64,000 nt of DNA from Helopsaltes ochotensis (lineage: Eukaryota > Chordata > Aves > Passeriformes > Locustellidae), in the NCBI GenBank assembly GCA_013400155.1, contig VXBM01000773.1, positions 159,934-223,933 of the forward strand. The letters are read 5' to 3'. Shown here one piece after another: positions 34,991-55,458 of the stretch (within the stretch, counting starts at the first letter, position 1; each line of letters begins with the position of its first letter). A model generated the notes under the pieces. It worked only from the letters and a program-made list of their open reading frames with translations. It did not search any database and had not been told where the DNA came from. The position numbers and the translations under genes were made by a program.

Positions 34991-37900
34991 AAAGCTATCA
35001 CCAGTTTTTTTTTGCTCCCCTTGAGACTGCTGAGTTGCCCTAACTATAGGATTAAAAATGGGAACTGCCTTCTTAGGTTGGATTTTTTTGTGTGTGTTTA
35101 TTAATAATAATAAAGAAGGGAGCATTGCTGTACAGAGTAAGGTAACATTCTAATGGATTTTCACCCAACTTCATCATTACTGGTGAAGAACTGGTAAGCA
35201 TTAACATAAGGCAAGTCTGAAGACAGTCTAGACCTGCTCAAAGCAGAATGAGCTGCAGCAGTTTGCTCAGCGTGGGCCAGATATTTGTGAGTCTGAGGGA
35301 TTTTAGCCTGCTAAGCAGCTGCTAATTTTTCCCAAGGGAAAAATATCTCCAGAAAGCTTCTTCTCAAAACAACCTGGGCAAAACAAGTGTCCTTCCTCAT
35401 AACAATTTTTCTCCAAGCGGTGTTTTACCTTTCCAGTTCTGTTTCTCTAGTTCAAGCAGTAAGATTAGAAAGGTGTTGTTCCTATTCACCAATTATTTTA
35501 AGTCTGTATCAGACTATATAAAAGTATATATACAGACTTTTATACCTATATAAAAAGGTAGTGAGAATTAGACAATAAAATTTTTTCTATACTTTTGGTC
35601 TTCTAAAAACACTTAGAACCACTCATATTTTTTCTCTTCTATAACGACAGCTCAGGACCATGTGCAGTCATGTTCTGAAAAGTTTCAGGGATGAAGGTGC
35701 TATCACCTCAGGGAAAGGGAAAACCAAAAAAAAACACATTTCCTAGCCTTTCCCAACATTTAACAGAATTTTTGCTGTTTCAATTTGTTACATCTCATCA
35801 CCACTGAAAAGAGCTGAAAAAGGAGGCCAGAATTAGTGCACTGTCATGAAAAGACACCGAGTGATGCCCTACGGCCCCTAAAGGCAAGCTTGCAAGCTTT
35901 ATGGAATATGCATGCATTAAACATTGTTTAAAGAGAATAAATAGAACAGGAGAGGTATTTGGAGGAGCAGAAATTCCCTGGCACTTTATAAAGTGTCTCC
36001 TTGTTCTTGCAATCCAACTCTTGAAATCGTAACTATTTTTGGCCATTTTTATTGGCTTAAATAACTCCTTTCTTTTTTTTTTTTTTAGTTAGTTTGTTTC
36101 TTAATAATAAACACCACCCCCACCTCCCTTTCTTTTTACCCTTCAGTGTGTTGCCCTGGAAATTGTTACTGCTATAGAGGATTGTGGGGTTTTAATTGAA
36201 ATGTATAGTTCCACCACCATATATTGGCACAGTATTTTCCCTCAGCTGCTGCACAACCACAGGTCAGGCATTATAAAACCAAGTTCAAAAGAAATAATGA
36301 ACTATTACCCAACAAATCTTTGCTATTTTGGCAGTATTGTTTTGAATTCATTTTTAAAAGCCTAATTTTCTTGAGTGTTTTTAATTTTTTTTTTTCATTT
36401 AATGTTGTTTGAGCTGCAAGCATTTCTGACAAAATGAGCCCGTGGATTTGACATGTTTTAGCTTCCTCTGTTGCTGTGCTTTAATCCAGCAGGCAGCTAA
36501 ACACCACAGAGCCAGCCTCCCATGGCAGCATGGGGAAAAGAGTCACAAAAAAGGTAAAACTCATAAGAGTTCATAAAACTCTTTATCAGGAGATGAAGAC
36601 ATTTTAATAGGATATGAAAGGCAGGGAAATTGAGAATAAATAAAAATATTAAATAAGATACTGATAAAGGAATATACAAAACAAATGACGCACAACATTT
36701 AGTGTGAGCATTGCTCTGCCACTACTAAAACATAAGAGTGTTATCAACATTCTGATCCTAAATCCAAAACACAGCACTAGAGGAAAAGAAATATTTGTCC
36801 AGACAAAGCCACAACATCTATTCAATGAAAAACTATAAACTCTCCACTGTAACCTCAAAAAAATTCAGTGCTTAAGTACCTTACTTGATGAAATCTTGAC
36901 CACAGTCTTAATTAAAAACAACAAATTAATGGAACTTTTCTGCCACAAAAGAAATAAAGATCCAGAGAAAAAAAGTGTTTTCCTTCCTGCCCTGAATATT
37001 TCTCTTCAATCTAGTTTGAATATTTTTGCAACAGATTTGCAGATAATTTTCAGGTAAAAGAATAAGAGACTGGATTTTTAAAGTTTAAGGTTCATGCAAG
37101 GAAAAGAAGAACTTCTTGCAGTCTGTGTTTGAAAGTATTCTGCTATCAGGAGAGTTTTATTTCAGTATCGTTGAAGGGCCACATTGCAGTTCTAGATTCC
37201 CCAAAATGCCAATTCCATTTTCATCCCTTTCTTCAATACTTCCACTGAATAGTTAAAGGATGCAATCCACAATGTTATTAAGTTCATTTAAAAAAAATGA
37301 AATAAAATGCAAGAAGACCCTTGTTCTATGAAACAGGGATCAAACACCTTGTCATCTGATTCTCAGAAGCAACAAATACACAATTCAGAGCTGGACTGCT
37401 GGGTAATCCCTCTGCCTTGCTGAGCCCACAGCACACATTTCAAACTGATCAAATGTCAGGTCATATAGCCGGGAACAAAACTGAATTATTCTCTTCTTGT
37501 AACTGGTACTTAGAAGTCACTGAGAATAATCATTGCGGGAGATTTGCTGGAAAAAAAATTGATAGCTAATGCGATCTGTTGCTAAACAAATATGAATTTT
37601 AAGAGGGCATCGAGGAAAACAATGGAACTGCATCCTTGATTATGGTGGAGGACCTATTGCACTTACACATTTGGTGCTTATACTTTGGAAGGATGTTGAA
37701 AAATCAGAGAGAATTCAGAGCCACACGAAAGAACAAAAAAATGGAAAATATGCCTGGAAGTGAGAGACTCCTGGTGCTCAATCTATTAGCTTAATGAAGA
37801 AAAGGTTAAAGGATAATTTATTAGTCTATAAGTGTCTATTATCAAAGGGAATGAAAATTGATAATTGATGACTCTTCAATCTAGCTGACAAAGGCTTAAC

Positions 37901-39713
37901 AAGATTCAATAGCTTGAAGTTCAAATTAGACAAATTAAGGTCCAGAATATGAAGCACTTCCTTTTCCCTTTTTTTTTTTCCTTACGGGGAAGACAACCAA
38001 TTAAAGGTTGCAATTGCTGCTCCATCACTGAAAACTTATAAATCAAAGTTGTGTCCACAAAGTCATAAGAGGTGTCTGAAGGTAAGTCACATGTGTTGGA
38101 CTTCAAGGAAGCTTTAGGGAATGCCTTGAGTGATGTTACACAGGCCATTAGCTTGCAAAGGTCCCTTCAATTTGTAATATCCTAGTAATTGTTCTACCTC
38201 GTCAGAATTACACAGACCACTTTTTTTTCTCTCTCCTATCTGGGCATACAGTCCTGTATCAGAGTGCAAGAGATGTTTCAAGACCTCTTTCACCATCAGC
38301 CAAAAGAACAGTGGAGGGAAGAAAAAAGGCAAGGAACATTTCCAGACACTGCAACTTGCAAGTGAAAGAGTGTCATACAAATCCCCAGAGTTGTTTAAAT
38401 ATTTTTATTGAGTGGTTACGAAGCAGAATAGATTAGAAGGCAAAATTTAGGCTCTTCTTGGAATGAGTAGATGGTCTAACCCTTCTGATGCTAAAGCACA
38501 GTCTTTGCCTTGGTTGAGAGTTAAATAGTCATTACATTTCCCTACAGGCTACCTTTCCAAGGAAAACACATTCTCTGTGCACTGCAGTCTTTGACAATAG
38601 GATTAAGTATTACTGGCAGACAATACCACTTAAAACGTTAGCTGCATCAACCTCTATGATGACTGAAAGAGCTATTAGTCTGCAGTGACTCTTTTAACAG
38701 GAGGCCAAAAAAAAAAAAAAATCCTTTATGACCCTTGATAGGGGGAAAAAAATACCTAGAAGGCAATATACCTCATCTAGACAGAAAATGCACATGAAAA
38801 ATGGTTACAACAAGATTATTTACATTCTTTAGTCATTAGGGATAAAGTGGATGCTTACTGACCCATCTTTCTAAACAACAAATTGAAAATCCTCCGCGAT
38901 AAAATCGCTCTGCTTCGTGATTTCCAGCTCTGTCAGACACTTCAGGAAAAATGGCGTTCACTTAGCATATCTATCTGCTCAGTAACTGATTTGTGGTCTT
39001 TGCAATTTAGATACTCAGCCTCTCTTTCAACTCCACACGTCCATTGCATCTGCTACAAATTGCATTAAGCGAGCGCGTTCTCCTGGAGAGCGGAACTGCA
39101 GCCTGGAGGGCCGGGAAGGCCAGGCAGATTTTGTTTCTCCACCCAAATGGTTCAAGAGAGGAGGCTGGCCTGGTTGAACATGGAACTGCCCAGCCTGGGC
39201 TTTGCCGCTGTGGCAGAGGCTCTGAAATGTACAGTGTCTACACGTCTTAGGTTCTCCGAGTGCTATTCTGCCATAGCGCTGCAGGAAAGGAGGTCAGCCT
39301 CGTTTGGAGAGCATGTTACAGCAAAAAAGAGTATAAAATTCCTCTATATTATAAGATAAGAACAGCAAAGATTTGGGTGCTTGCACAGAAGGAACTTATG
39401 AACTAAACTAACACTAGACTGAGCCCATCTTATGCTGTTTACCTTGAATGCCACAGAAAACTCATCCTCTGTAATTTGCCATATTCCAGTAGGGCCGCTG
39501 GCTGAAAAAAATCTTGCCCTGCTTTTTCCCTTTACCCTTAACACAAACACATGATGCTTTTTTTCTCAGAGTAAACACCTCAGAAAGACAAAGCCATAAA
39601 TCAAATCTGCACGGTTCTCCTGACCGATGCTTGTGCTATTATGTCATCCTACCCAGAAACAAGATAATTGTGGATAATGTGAAGCAGATCAACTTCTGTA
39701 ATCTTCTATAAGG
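34991..39713. other. AT-rich unique non-coding DNA
   Basis: No gene is supported. It contains T runs (about 36069-36086), A runs (38707-38720) and a perfect 10-bp inverted repeat at 35500-35509/35530-35539 in an AT-rich setting. The part from 38880 to 39330 is less AT-rich, with scattered CpGs. Confidence 0.55.
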
Positions 39714-39741
39714 AAAAAAAAAAAGAGAGAGAGAGAGAGAG
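39714..39741. repeat. A11 followed by (GA)n microsatellite
   Basis: Eleven As followed by about eight GA units, then a purine-rich AAGAAAGGAAAGGAAGAG tail. The plus strand is purine-only for about 50 bp. Confidence 0.95.
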
Positions 39742-39957
39742 CAAGAAAGGAAAGGAAGAGGTTACTGCCTTCTGAATCTATCCTGAAGAATTTAGTGTTT
39801 TGTAACACAGAAGAACAAAATCAGTCTAGAGCTGCCAACATTTATGCAGAGGTCACTCAGGACATGTGATGGTCAAAGCACACGTGCTACCTGGTACCAG
39901 CTACGGGAATGAATACTGTGAAAAATATCAGTGCAAAGGAGGTGGGGGCAGAAGAGG

Positions 39958-40310
39958 GTCGTTAATGCACGATGCCTGAAACATCAAGATGCAAGGAGCA
40001 GCAGAGAGCCGCCGATGAGAACGCTCGGGGGACGCGGTACGAAGATCTCCGGACTGAGCAAAGTGTCGTGGTCAGAGAAGGATAATAGAAAGGCTGGAGC
40101 ACACACCATCTGGTGCAACAGAAGGGAGGATGGGAAACATCAACAGGGAGTTATATTTGCTAGGGAAAGCCAGACGGTGAAAGCATTGATTAAGATTGTT
40201 TTGTCGATTAGGTGGCGCGCTCTGATTTACGCGCTGGGGGAAGAGGAGCGTTGGCCGTGCAAAGGTTGTGGTGCCCAGGCAGCTGAAGTGGGACAGGACC
40301 CGGGGACGTG
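39958..40310. other. CpG-enriched segment with a CTCF-like motif
   Basis: About 21 CpGs in 350 bp, in two clusters: 40005-40070 and 40204-40310. A 153-codon plus-strand frame (39931-40392) spans it. The translation has no recognisable domain and no clear splice context, so I do not call a gene. The CpG density and the motif at 40205-40218 favour a regulatory element. That is inference. Confidence 0.45.
40205..40218 (+). promoter_or_regulatory. CTCF-like binding motif
   Basis: CGATTAGGTGGCGC agrees with the CTCF core CCACTAGGTGGCGC at 12 of 14 positions, including the whole AGGTGGCGC block. It sits in a CpG-rich patch. A motif alone does not prove occupancy. Confidence 0.45.
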
Positions 40311-43300
40311 GGAGGCTTCAGTGATTCCCTGGGGAAGGGTCATGTGGAAACAGGGCTCACTTGTGGATTTGGAAGGTTGCACATTCCAGTGAAGGAGAAA
40401 AAAAAAAAGATGTGAAGATTTTTGACAGTGATGTGATTCACCTCATCCTAAAGGAGGCATGTAGAGGGAGACCAAAGCAGTGGGGAAAAAGAGCTGCAGC
40501 AAGAGAAAATTATTTGGAAAAGTCTGGTTGAGAAAAATATCTATATATTTATATCACCATACATATATTCATGCCCATCCAGGGGCAAATCAACAAGCAC
40601 TGTAAATCTCTTGAGCTACATTGAAACCAAATTATACAATTCTGTTTGCTCAGAGAGCTGGGCTGCTCCTGGGACAGAAAGATTAGGCTCAGATTAGAGC
40701 CACTCCCAGCTCCTGAGGTCCTCAATGACAAAGCCCACCCTGGGCAGTGCAATGATATAGCTTATCAGATAAATTTAGCACCCACCTCCCTGAAAGGTGG
40801 CACCCTGTGTGGATGGGAAGCCAAGAAAAAAGCCAAAGGTTTAAGGGAGAGGCTGGCACAGCACAGCATTATTGGTATCAGTCCATCAGTGGGTAAAATG
40901 GGAACAATATGACACCAGCAGCAATGCACAGCCAGTGAATCAGCAGAGGGAAAAGAGCAGCAGGTGGGCAGCACCAGAAAAACACCAGGCAGGTTGCCTG
41001 AAATAAAGTCCCTGAAAAATGTTTTTGATGGCGCTGGTTCTAGAGGGATGAGCAGTGCAGCAGGTTTTGTGAAACCCCAGTGGCACAGCGCTGCTCATTT
41101 CCCTCACACTGAAACTGCAGGAAAAAAACCCCTGAAACGTCTGAATGCTGGGAAGCCCTGGAGAAAAAGCTAACAAGCCTTTAGTTGTTGTTTAGGTAAA
41201 AAGGAAAAAAAGAAAAAAAAAAAAGACCGCAACACTTTTTATGCTAAGCTCAGAGGGTTTTCTCCCCCCTCAGGACATAGGAAGTATTTTATACTACTCC
41301 AGAAACACTACTTAAGGAAAATCCTGTTTTCCTGCAGGTGAAGTGCCACGAAGTGAAAAATAGAAAATTCCCACAGATTTATCCGCGAGTAAACACACGC
41401 ACACATTCTTTCACAGCTCACAAATCTCATCAGCAAGTGTTGACCAACCTCCAGTTACTGTAGATAAGCTGTGTACAGGTTAAGTTGGACATAGGTAGGT
41501 TAAACAGAGTGCAAGAGGGAGGCAGATCCAGTAACAAAGCAGCATGGACAGGTATAAATTCACTTCCTCCTCCCTTTGAACTATCTGAATGGGAACAGCC
41601 CTAAATATTACAAGTATTACATTTCACTATTCAATAAAGTTGTGCTGAATAGAATTATCACCTTGAAATTACAGGGTAAAACTCCCTATACCAAAACAGA
41701 TTAAAGACAAATTAGACTGTGGGCCAGGTCACTATGATTGTTAATTAGTGATAATGGAAATACAATTAGCATAATGAGTTCCAATTACTGTATATGGAGA
41801 AATATGAGCATACTGCTTTCATAAATCTTGGTTCCCGGAAAAATAAAATGCATCTGGTTTAACAAAGCATGCCCTTCTTCTTTGAAAAAAGCTTCCTGGT
41901 AAATATCTTTTTATGAAGCTAAACCTTTCTTTTGATGGGTTGTGATTTGGGAAAAAAAAAAAAACCAAAAAAAACAAAGAAAGCGACAGAATGGATTTAC
42001 CCTGTCTGATAGCTGAACAGTTTTGTATTAGCTTGGCTTCTGTTTTAAGCCTCCTAGAAAATCTTACCATCTGTTTCTTCAGTCCTGGGTTAAACAACAA
42101 CAACAAAAAAGACAAAAATCACAGACCATTACATCAAATGCACTTACTGTCTTTGAAATATCTAGAGTTTTCTCCCCTTCCCTTTTTCTCCTTCTGATAA
42201 GCTGTGAAATTGGAAAGCCAATTATATTCTGATATTTACATGATTAGGAATGGCTTTTCAAAACCTCATTGAAAAACCAGTTGATGAAAGACAACAGTTT
42301 TACAAGAAACAACCACAGCATGCCCAATGGTTACTTGATGAAGAACTGTTTTATTTATTTCCATAGCAGCTTGACACCTTTGCAAGGGGAGGCAAAATCA
42401 GGCTGGATTTAGCGTATCGCTCACTGGTAAGTTAAAAAAGTGGGGATTTAAATTATGAATTTACAGATGCTGTGGACTGAAGTGCTAATGGAAATAAAGG
42501 CTTAATGAAGCCCCACAGACGTGCAAGCTTGACTCCATGCCTCTATTTAACAAGCTGGTGTTAACTATACTGTTGGATAGCCAATTATGAAGCTACTCAC
42601 TGTTTCCATGTGTTAAAGTGGATTCTGGGCAAGAATTCAAGAGCAGGAAAAATTCCAGCTGCATACAAGGATTAGATGTTAGCAATACTACATCTTCTCC
42701 CTTCCAAAAGATTCTCCAGCCTTCTTATTACACAGGGCAATCAGGCCAAAAGCTGTGTAAGACCCAAAAGCCGTGGGCAGACAAAACTGATGGGACATGA
42801 GTTGTCCAGATGGTCACTCTGAACCTCCGACATATTGGGGAGCACTCACCAAGAGAACTATAAAAACATGTAACTGGGAAAGGATAGTGGAAGGAGAAGG
42901 GAACTGCCTAAAGAACAGCATCCTTGATATCTGCTGAGCTGCAGACAGAGCAGACTGCTTTCATTTCCATCATGTCAGCAACCTGATAATTACTTGTGAG
43001 TGTAGATGAACTTTCTTCCCCTCACATCAGCTGTGACACTCACTCCTGCAGCTACAGGAGAGAACCAACCCAAAACATACCCATAGTGACAATCTCATGG
43101 GAGAGCACACCAGTGCCATGTAACTTCAGCCTTGTCTCTGTCCCCTAATGGTTATTGAGACATGTATTTTGGCACAACACACAAGGCAGAAGAGAGTAGG
43201 TGAGAACCTGCCCTGGACACCCGCTGAGATTGCCTCAGCTCTGCAGAGCATGAAGCCTTTGCCTGGTGATGGGAGCACCACCTGACAAGAACCTATTTGC

Positions 43301-43654
43301 TTCACAGATTTGAGTATGCTCTGCACAGATAGCTCTGAGCAGGGTTTGACTTGTTTGATTTTAGCCCTCCAAAAATAAACACCAAATACTTCATAGTGCC
43401 ATGCATCCTGAGCTTCCCAAGGATGCTGATGGCTCATATGAATGTAGTCACCACAGAATTTCAATGCTTTCAGGATGCTAATTTAAAGACCTAGAAAAGT
43501 ACAGGCATCAACTGAGCTAGAAGAACAGGCTTACAGCTTAGGGAAGTAACCTATGGAAGAAATAATGAGTGAAAACATCACTAAAGATTGTATCTTGACA
43601 CATATGCACAAGAAGACTGAATTCGGTGCGTACAGGCAATCGTGAATCTCACAT
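40311..43654. other. Non-coding DNA
   Basis: No gene is supported. An A-rich run lies at 41205-41224 and an A12/CC/A-rich tract at about 41952-41978. The part at 41590-41810 is AT-rich, non-repetitive and dense in ATTA/TAAT cores. Open frames reach at most 98 codons. Confidence 0.55.
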
Positions 43655-43775
43655 TACCCCGCTTTGCAACCTTAGCAAAGGCCTGTAAGGGCTGTTGAGT
43701 GCTTGGTTTGTTTCCATCTGTGAAATGAAGATATCAAACAAGATTATTCTGATAGGCGCCGTACCTAGGCACAAT
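43655..43775 (+). mobile_element. Possible MIR-like SINE fragment
   Basis: CTTTGCAACCTTAGCAAAGG, then TTTGTTTCCATCTGTGAAAT, GAAGATAT and GATAGGCGCCGTACCTAGGC resembles MIR blocks (GTGTGACCTTGGGCAAG, TCAGTTTCCTCATCTGTAAA, AAGGCGCTATATAAG) in the correct order. Divergence is high. Of the three MIR-like candidates this has the best block order. Confidence 0.45.
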
Positions 43776-43835
43776 AAAAGGCATTCTCTGTAAATAACAA
43801 AGCCTACAAGACAAGTGGATGAGTCAGACCTAGGG

Positions 43836-43886
43836 AGAAAGAAAGAAAGAAAGAAACGAAAGAAAAGAAAGAAAAGAAAGAAAGAG
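43836..43886. repeat. (GAAA)n microsatellite
   Basis: About twelve GAAA/GAAAA units, interrupted by one ACG. It is a purine-only plus strand, apart from that C, for about 50 bp. Confidence 0.95.
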
Positions 43887-44077
43887 ACAAGAGAGTCTCA
43901 AGATACAAAAAATACTTTTCCTATACAGCATTCATATTACCTGACCACAGGCTTTTCTCACGGACATGCAATACCACTAAGTCAATGAGAAGGCTTTATT
44001 GGGAGCATATAAATGCAACCTTGCTGATTGGAGGAGACACTATTCTGCACCTTTTCCTGTCAGTGATAACCCCTTGG

Positions 44078-44340
44078 CGGCAGGGAAAGGTTCAGAGGGC
44101 CACCTGACACCAGCAGAGCCCGCTCGCTGCCCGCGTAAACCAAACGCGCCCCCGCGTTATCCTGAATTTACAGCATCATCCCTCAGAGCGCAGGCAAGTG
44201 TTCCCACAAACGAATGATCTCAATCAGAAAACCAGTCCTGTGGCAAGGGATACATATGGCCATCACTCCCAAGAACAGCTGTCAAGCACTAGCCCTGCCC
44301 ACTTCCCGCTGTGTAACGTCCGCGGCTGCTCACTCAAGCG
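44078..44340. other. CpG-enriched unique segment
   Basis: Seventeen CpGs in about 262 bp, with dense groups at 44120-44156 (CCCGCG, ACGCGCC, CCCGCG) and 44318-44324 (CGTCCGCGG). A 72-codon frame crosses it with no recognisable domain. It may be a regulatory element or a small unmethylated region. Confidence 0.4.
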
Positions 44341-44799
44341 AATGACCTTATGAGCCCACACAGGTCCAATCTGAACTGAAAATTAGCAGCAAAAACTTGT
44401 TTTCCTTAAGACTCCGCAGCCTGATGGGGGGAAATTATGCACTTGGACGGCAAGCGAGCCTTTGAACAGCTTTTGTTGCAGTTCTTTTGAGTATGAAATC
44501 TTTCTATGTGGAAATAAAAAAAAAAAAGCTGATTGGAAAGATGAGCGGTAGACTCCCACTCTCTCTATCCAAAGCATGCTGTTCAATTTAGGCTGTGCTT
44601 CACTGCATAAATAGCACTCCCAGCCATGATGCTCCCCCTCCAATATGCTTAAGTATTGATAGATTGCATCGCTCTGTGCTGAGTCTGTCTGGAACTTGTG
44701 ACATTTGCCCAGTGAATTGGTGAATGGACTTGAAATATTTGACCCATGCAGATGAGATTACACCTTATTTAGCCTGAATGGACAAGATCCTTTGTTGTA

Positions 44800-44843
44800 C
44801 CCAAAAAAAAACCCCCCCCAAAAAAAAACCCCAAAAAAAACCC
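44800..44843 (-). repeat. A/C tract with four C-runs; minus strand is G-quadruplex-like
   Basis: The pattern is C3 A9 C8 A9 C4 A8 C3. The minus strand is G3-T8-G4-T9-G8-T9-G3, with four G-runs. Loops of 8-9 T exceed the usual 7, but G8 could contribute two runs. It is the most regular of the A(n)C(n) tracts in the window. Confidence 0.9.
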
Positions 44844-54485
<9,642 letters not shown>

Positions 54486-54505
54486 AAAAAAAAAAAAAAA
54501 AAAAA

Positions 54506-54569
<64 letters not shown>
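54486..54569. repeat. Poly(A) run, 84 bp with one C
   Basis: A20, one C at 54506, then A63. As with the run at 45743, no polyadenylation signal or recognisable retrocopy precedes it. Confidence 0.97.
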
Positions 54570-54572
<3 letters not shown>

Positions 54573-54735
54573 GCATGAAAAGAATATCAGGGATCAAAGG
54601 GTTAATACCATTTTATGAGGCTGTAAAAAAATCTACCTCGAGAATCTTGTGTTAGCAATATTCTTTGTGTAAGATGTATGTTATTAAAACAAGTAGCAGC
54701 ATCTGAATTAAAGTGACAGCATGATGGATGACTAG

Positions 54736-55086
54736 CGGAGTGGAATCAGAGTCGTTCGCAGCATTTTTTGGGCTGGATGTGGGAATTCTGCCTCAGAGGT
54801 AGGACGCCTGGCAGACGCGTCGATTCCAGCTCATAAATATGCCCCCGGAGAGGTGTGGCCTAGCGGAATTTACAAAATTACGTTCATGAATTATTTAACG
54901 TTTATTTATGGATGCTATATTTAAACAGCGTTCGCGAAGGCAGAAAAAAGGGCCGTGGCGCGCACGGCGAGCTTTGGATAATGCAAATGCTGCACGAGGC
55001 AGGGACGGTTTGAATATTTCACCTAGAGGACAAGTCTGGCAGAACCAGGTAAGTGATACGTCAGCGCTGTGGCGTCCTACACCACG
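54736..55086 (+). promoter_or_regulatory. CpG-dense segment: candidate promoter or first exon, or enhancer
   Basis: I count 25 CpGs in 350 bp, the densest cluster in the window, in otherwise CpG-poor DNA. Within it are a TATA-like ATATTTAA near 54917-54924, an octamer ATGCAAAT near 54981-54988, a CRE-like TACGTCA at about 55058-55064, and a consensus splice donor (CCAG|GTAAGT) with the junction at 55048/55049. A transcript starting near 54950 with a first exon of about 100 bp would fit. An 81-codon plus-strand frame (54908-55153) runs through it, but its end lies inside the LTR and I recognise no domain. Transcription is not shown by the sequence, and an enhancer or conserved element is equally possible. 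Confidence 0.35.
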
Positions 55087-55098
55087 GCCTGCTGAGCC

Positions 55099-55104
55099 CC
55101 AGAG
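55099..55104 (+). repeat. Target-site duplication, left copy (CCAGAG)
   Basis: CCAGAG precedes the LTR and is repeated exactly at 55453-55458. Confidence 0.93.
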
Positions 55105-55452
55105 TGTTGCCCTGACTTTTGCAGCCTTTCTGGTTTTATTTCTTAATTCTTAAAGAGGAGTCAGAATCCTCAATTCTAGGCAGTGCTTTGCCTTTTCTCA
55201 TGCTGGTGTTGTCTGTAGATAGGGTTTGTTTAGGAAATGTATTTAGGAAATACCATGTACGCTCAGATGAAAAAAACACTTGACTGACTGTCGGTTGGGC
55301 CAGTGGAGTTGGAGAGGTGACCCCACACTCTCATCCAATCCCTGGCATGGATCTGACATCTATATAAGAAAGAAAGAATAACATCAAGCCTCTTTTGATC
55401 CTTCTCCTCATCCAGCGTCCTGCGTGTTTCTTGCTGTGCTAAACACCCCACA
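55105..55452 (+). mobile_element. Solo LTR, same class II (ERVK-like) family as at 24 kb
   Basis: A 348-bp element runs from TGTTGCCCTGAC to ACCCCACA with a perfect 6-bp duplication (CCAGAG). It has a CCAAT box at 55335-55339 and TATATAA at 55361-55367, spaced as in the first copy. It differs from that copy by roughly 25-30 substitutions and a 4-bp deletion near 55321. The polyadenylation signal position reads AATAAC. No internal retroviral sequence is present. Because the two duplications differ, the LTRs are separate insertions and not the ends of one 31-kb provirus. Confidence 0.93.
55335..55367 (+). promoter_or_regulatory. LTR promoter: CCAAT box and TATA box
   Basis: CCAAT and TATATAA are both intact, with the same 26-bp spacing as in the LTR at 24059-24410. 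The element points away from the CpG-dense segment just upstream. Confidence 0.8.
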
Positions 55453-55458
55453 CCAGAG
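55453..55458 (+). repeat. Target-site duplication, right copy (CCAGAG)
   Basis: Exact repeat of 55099-55104. Confidence 0.93.

Noticed and set aside
35886..35899. 14-bp perfect palindrome AAGCTTGCAAGCTT
   Set aside because: Short palindromes of this kind are expected by chance in a window of this size, and no context supports a function.
39931..40392. 153-codon plus-strand frame, possible gene
   Set aside because: It lies in a CpG-enriched patch where stop codons are rarer, and no domain is recognised.
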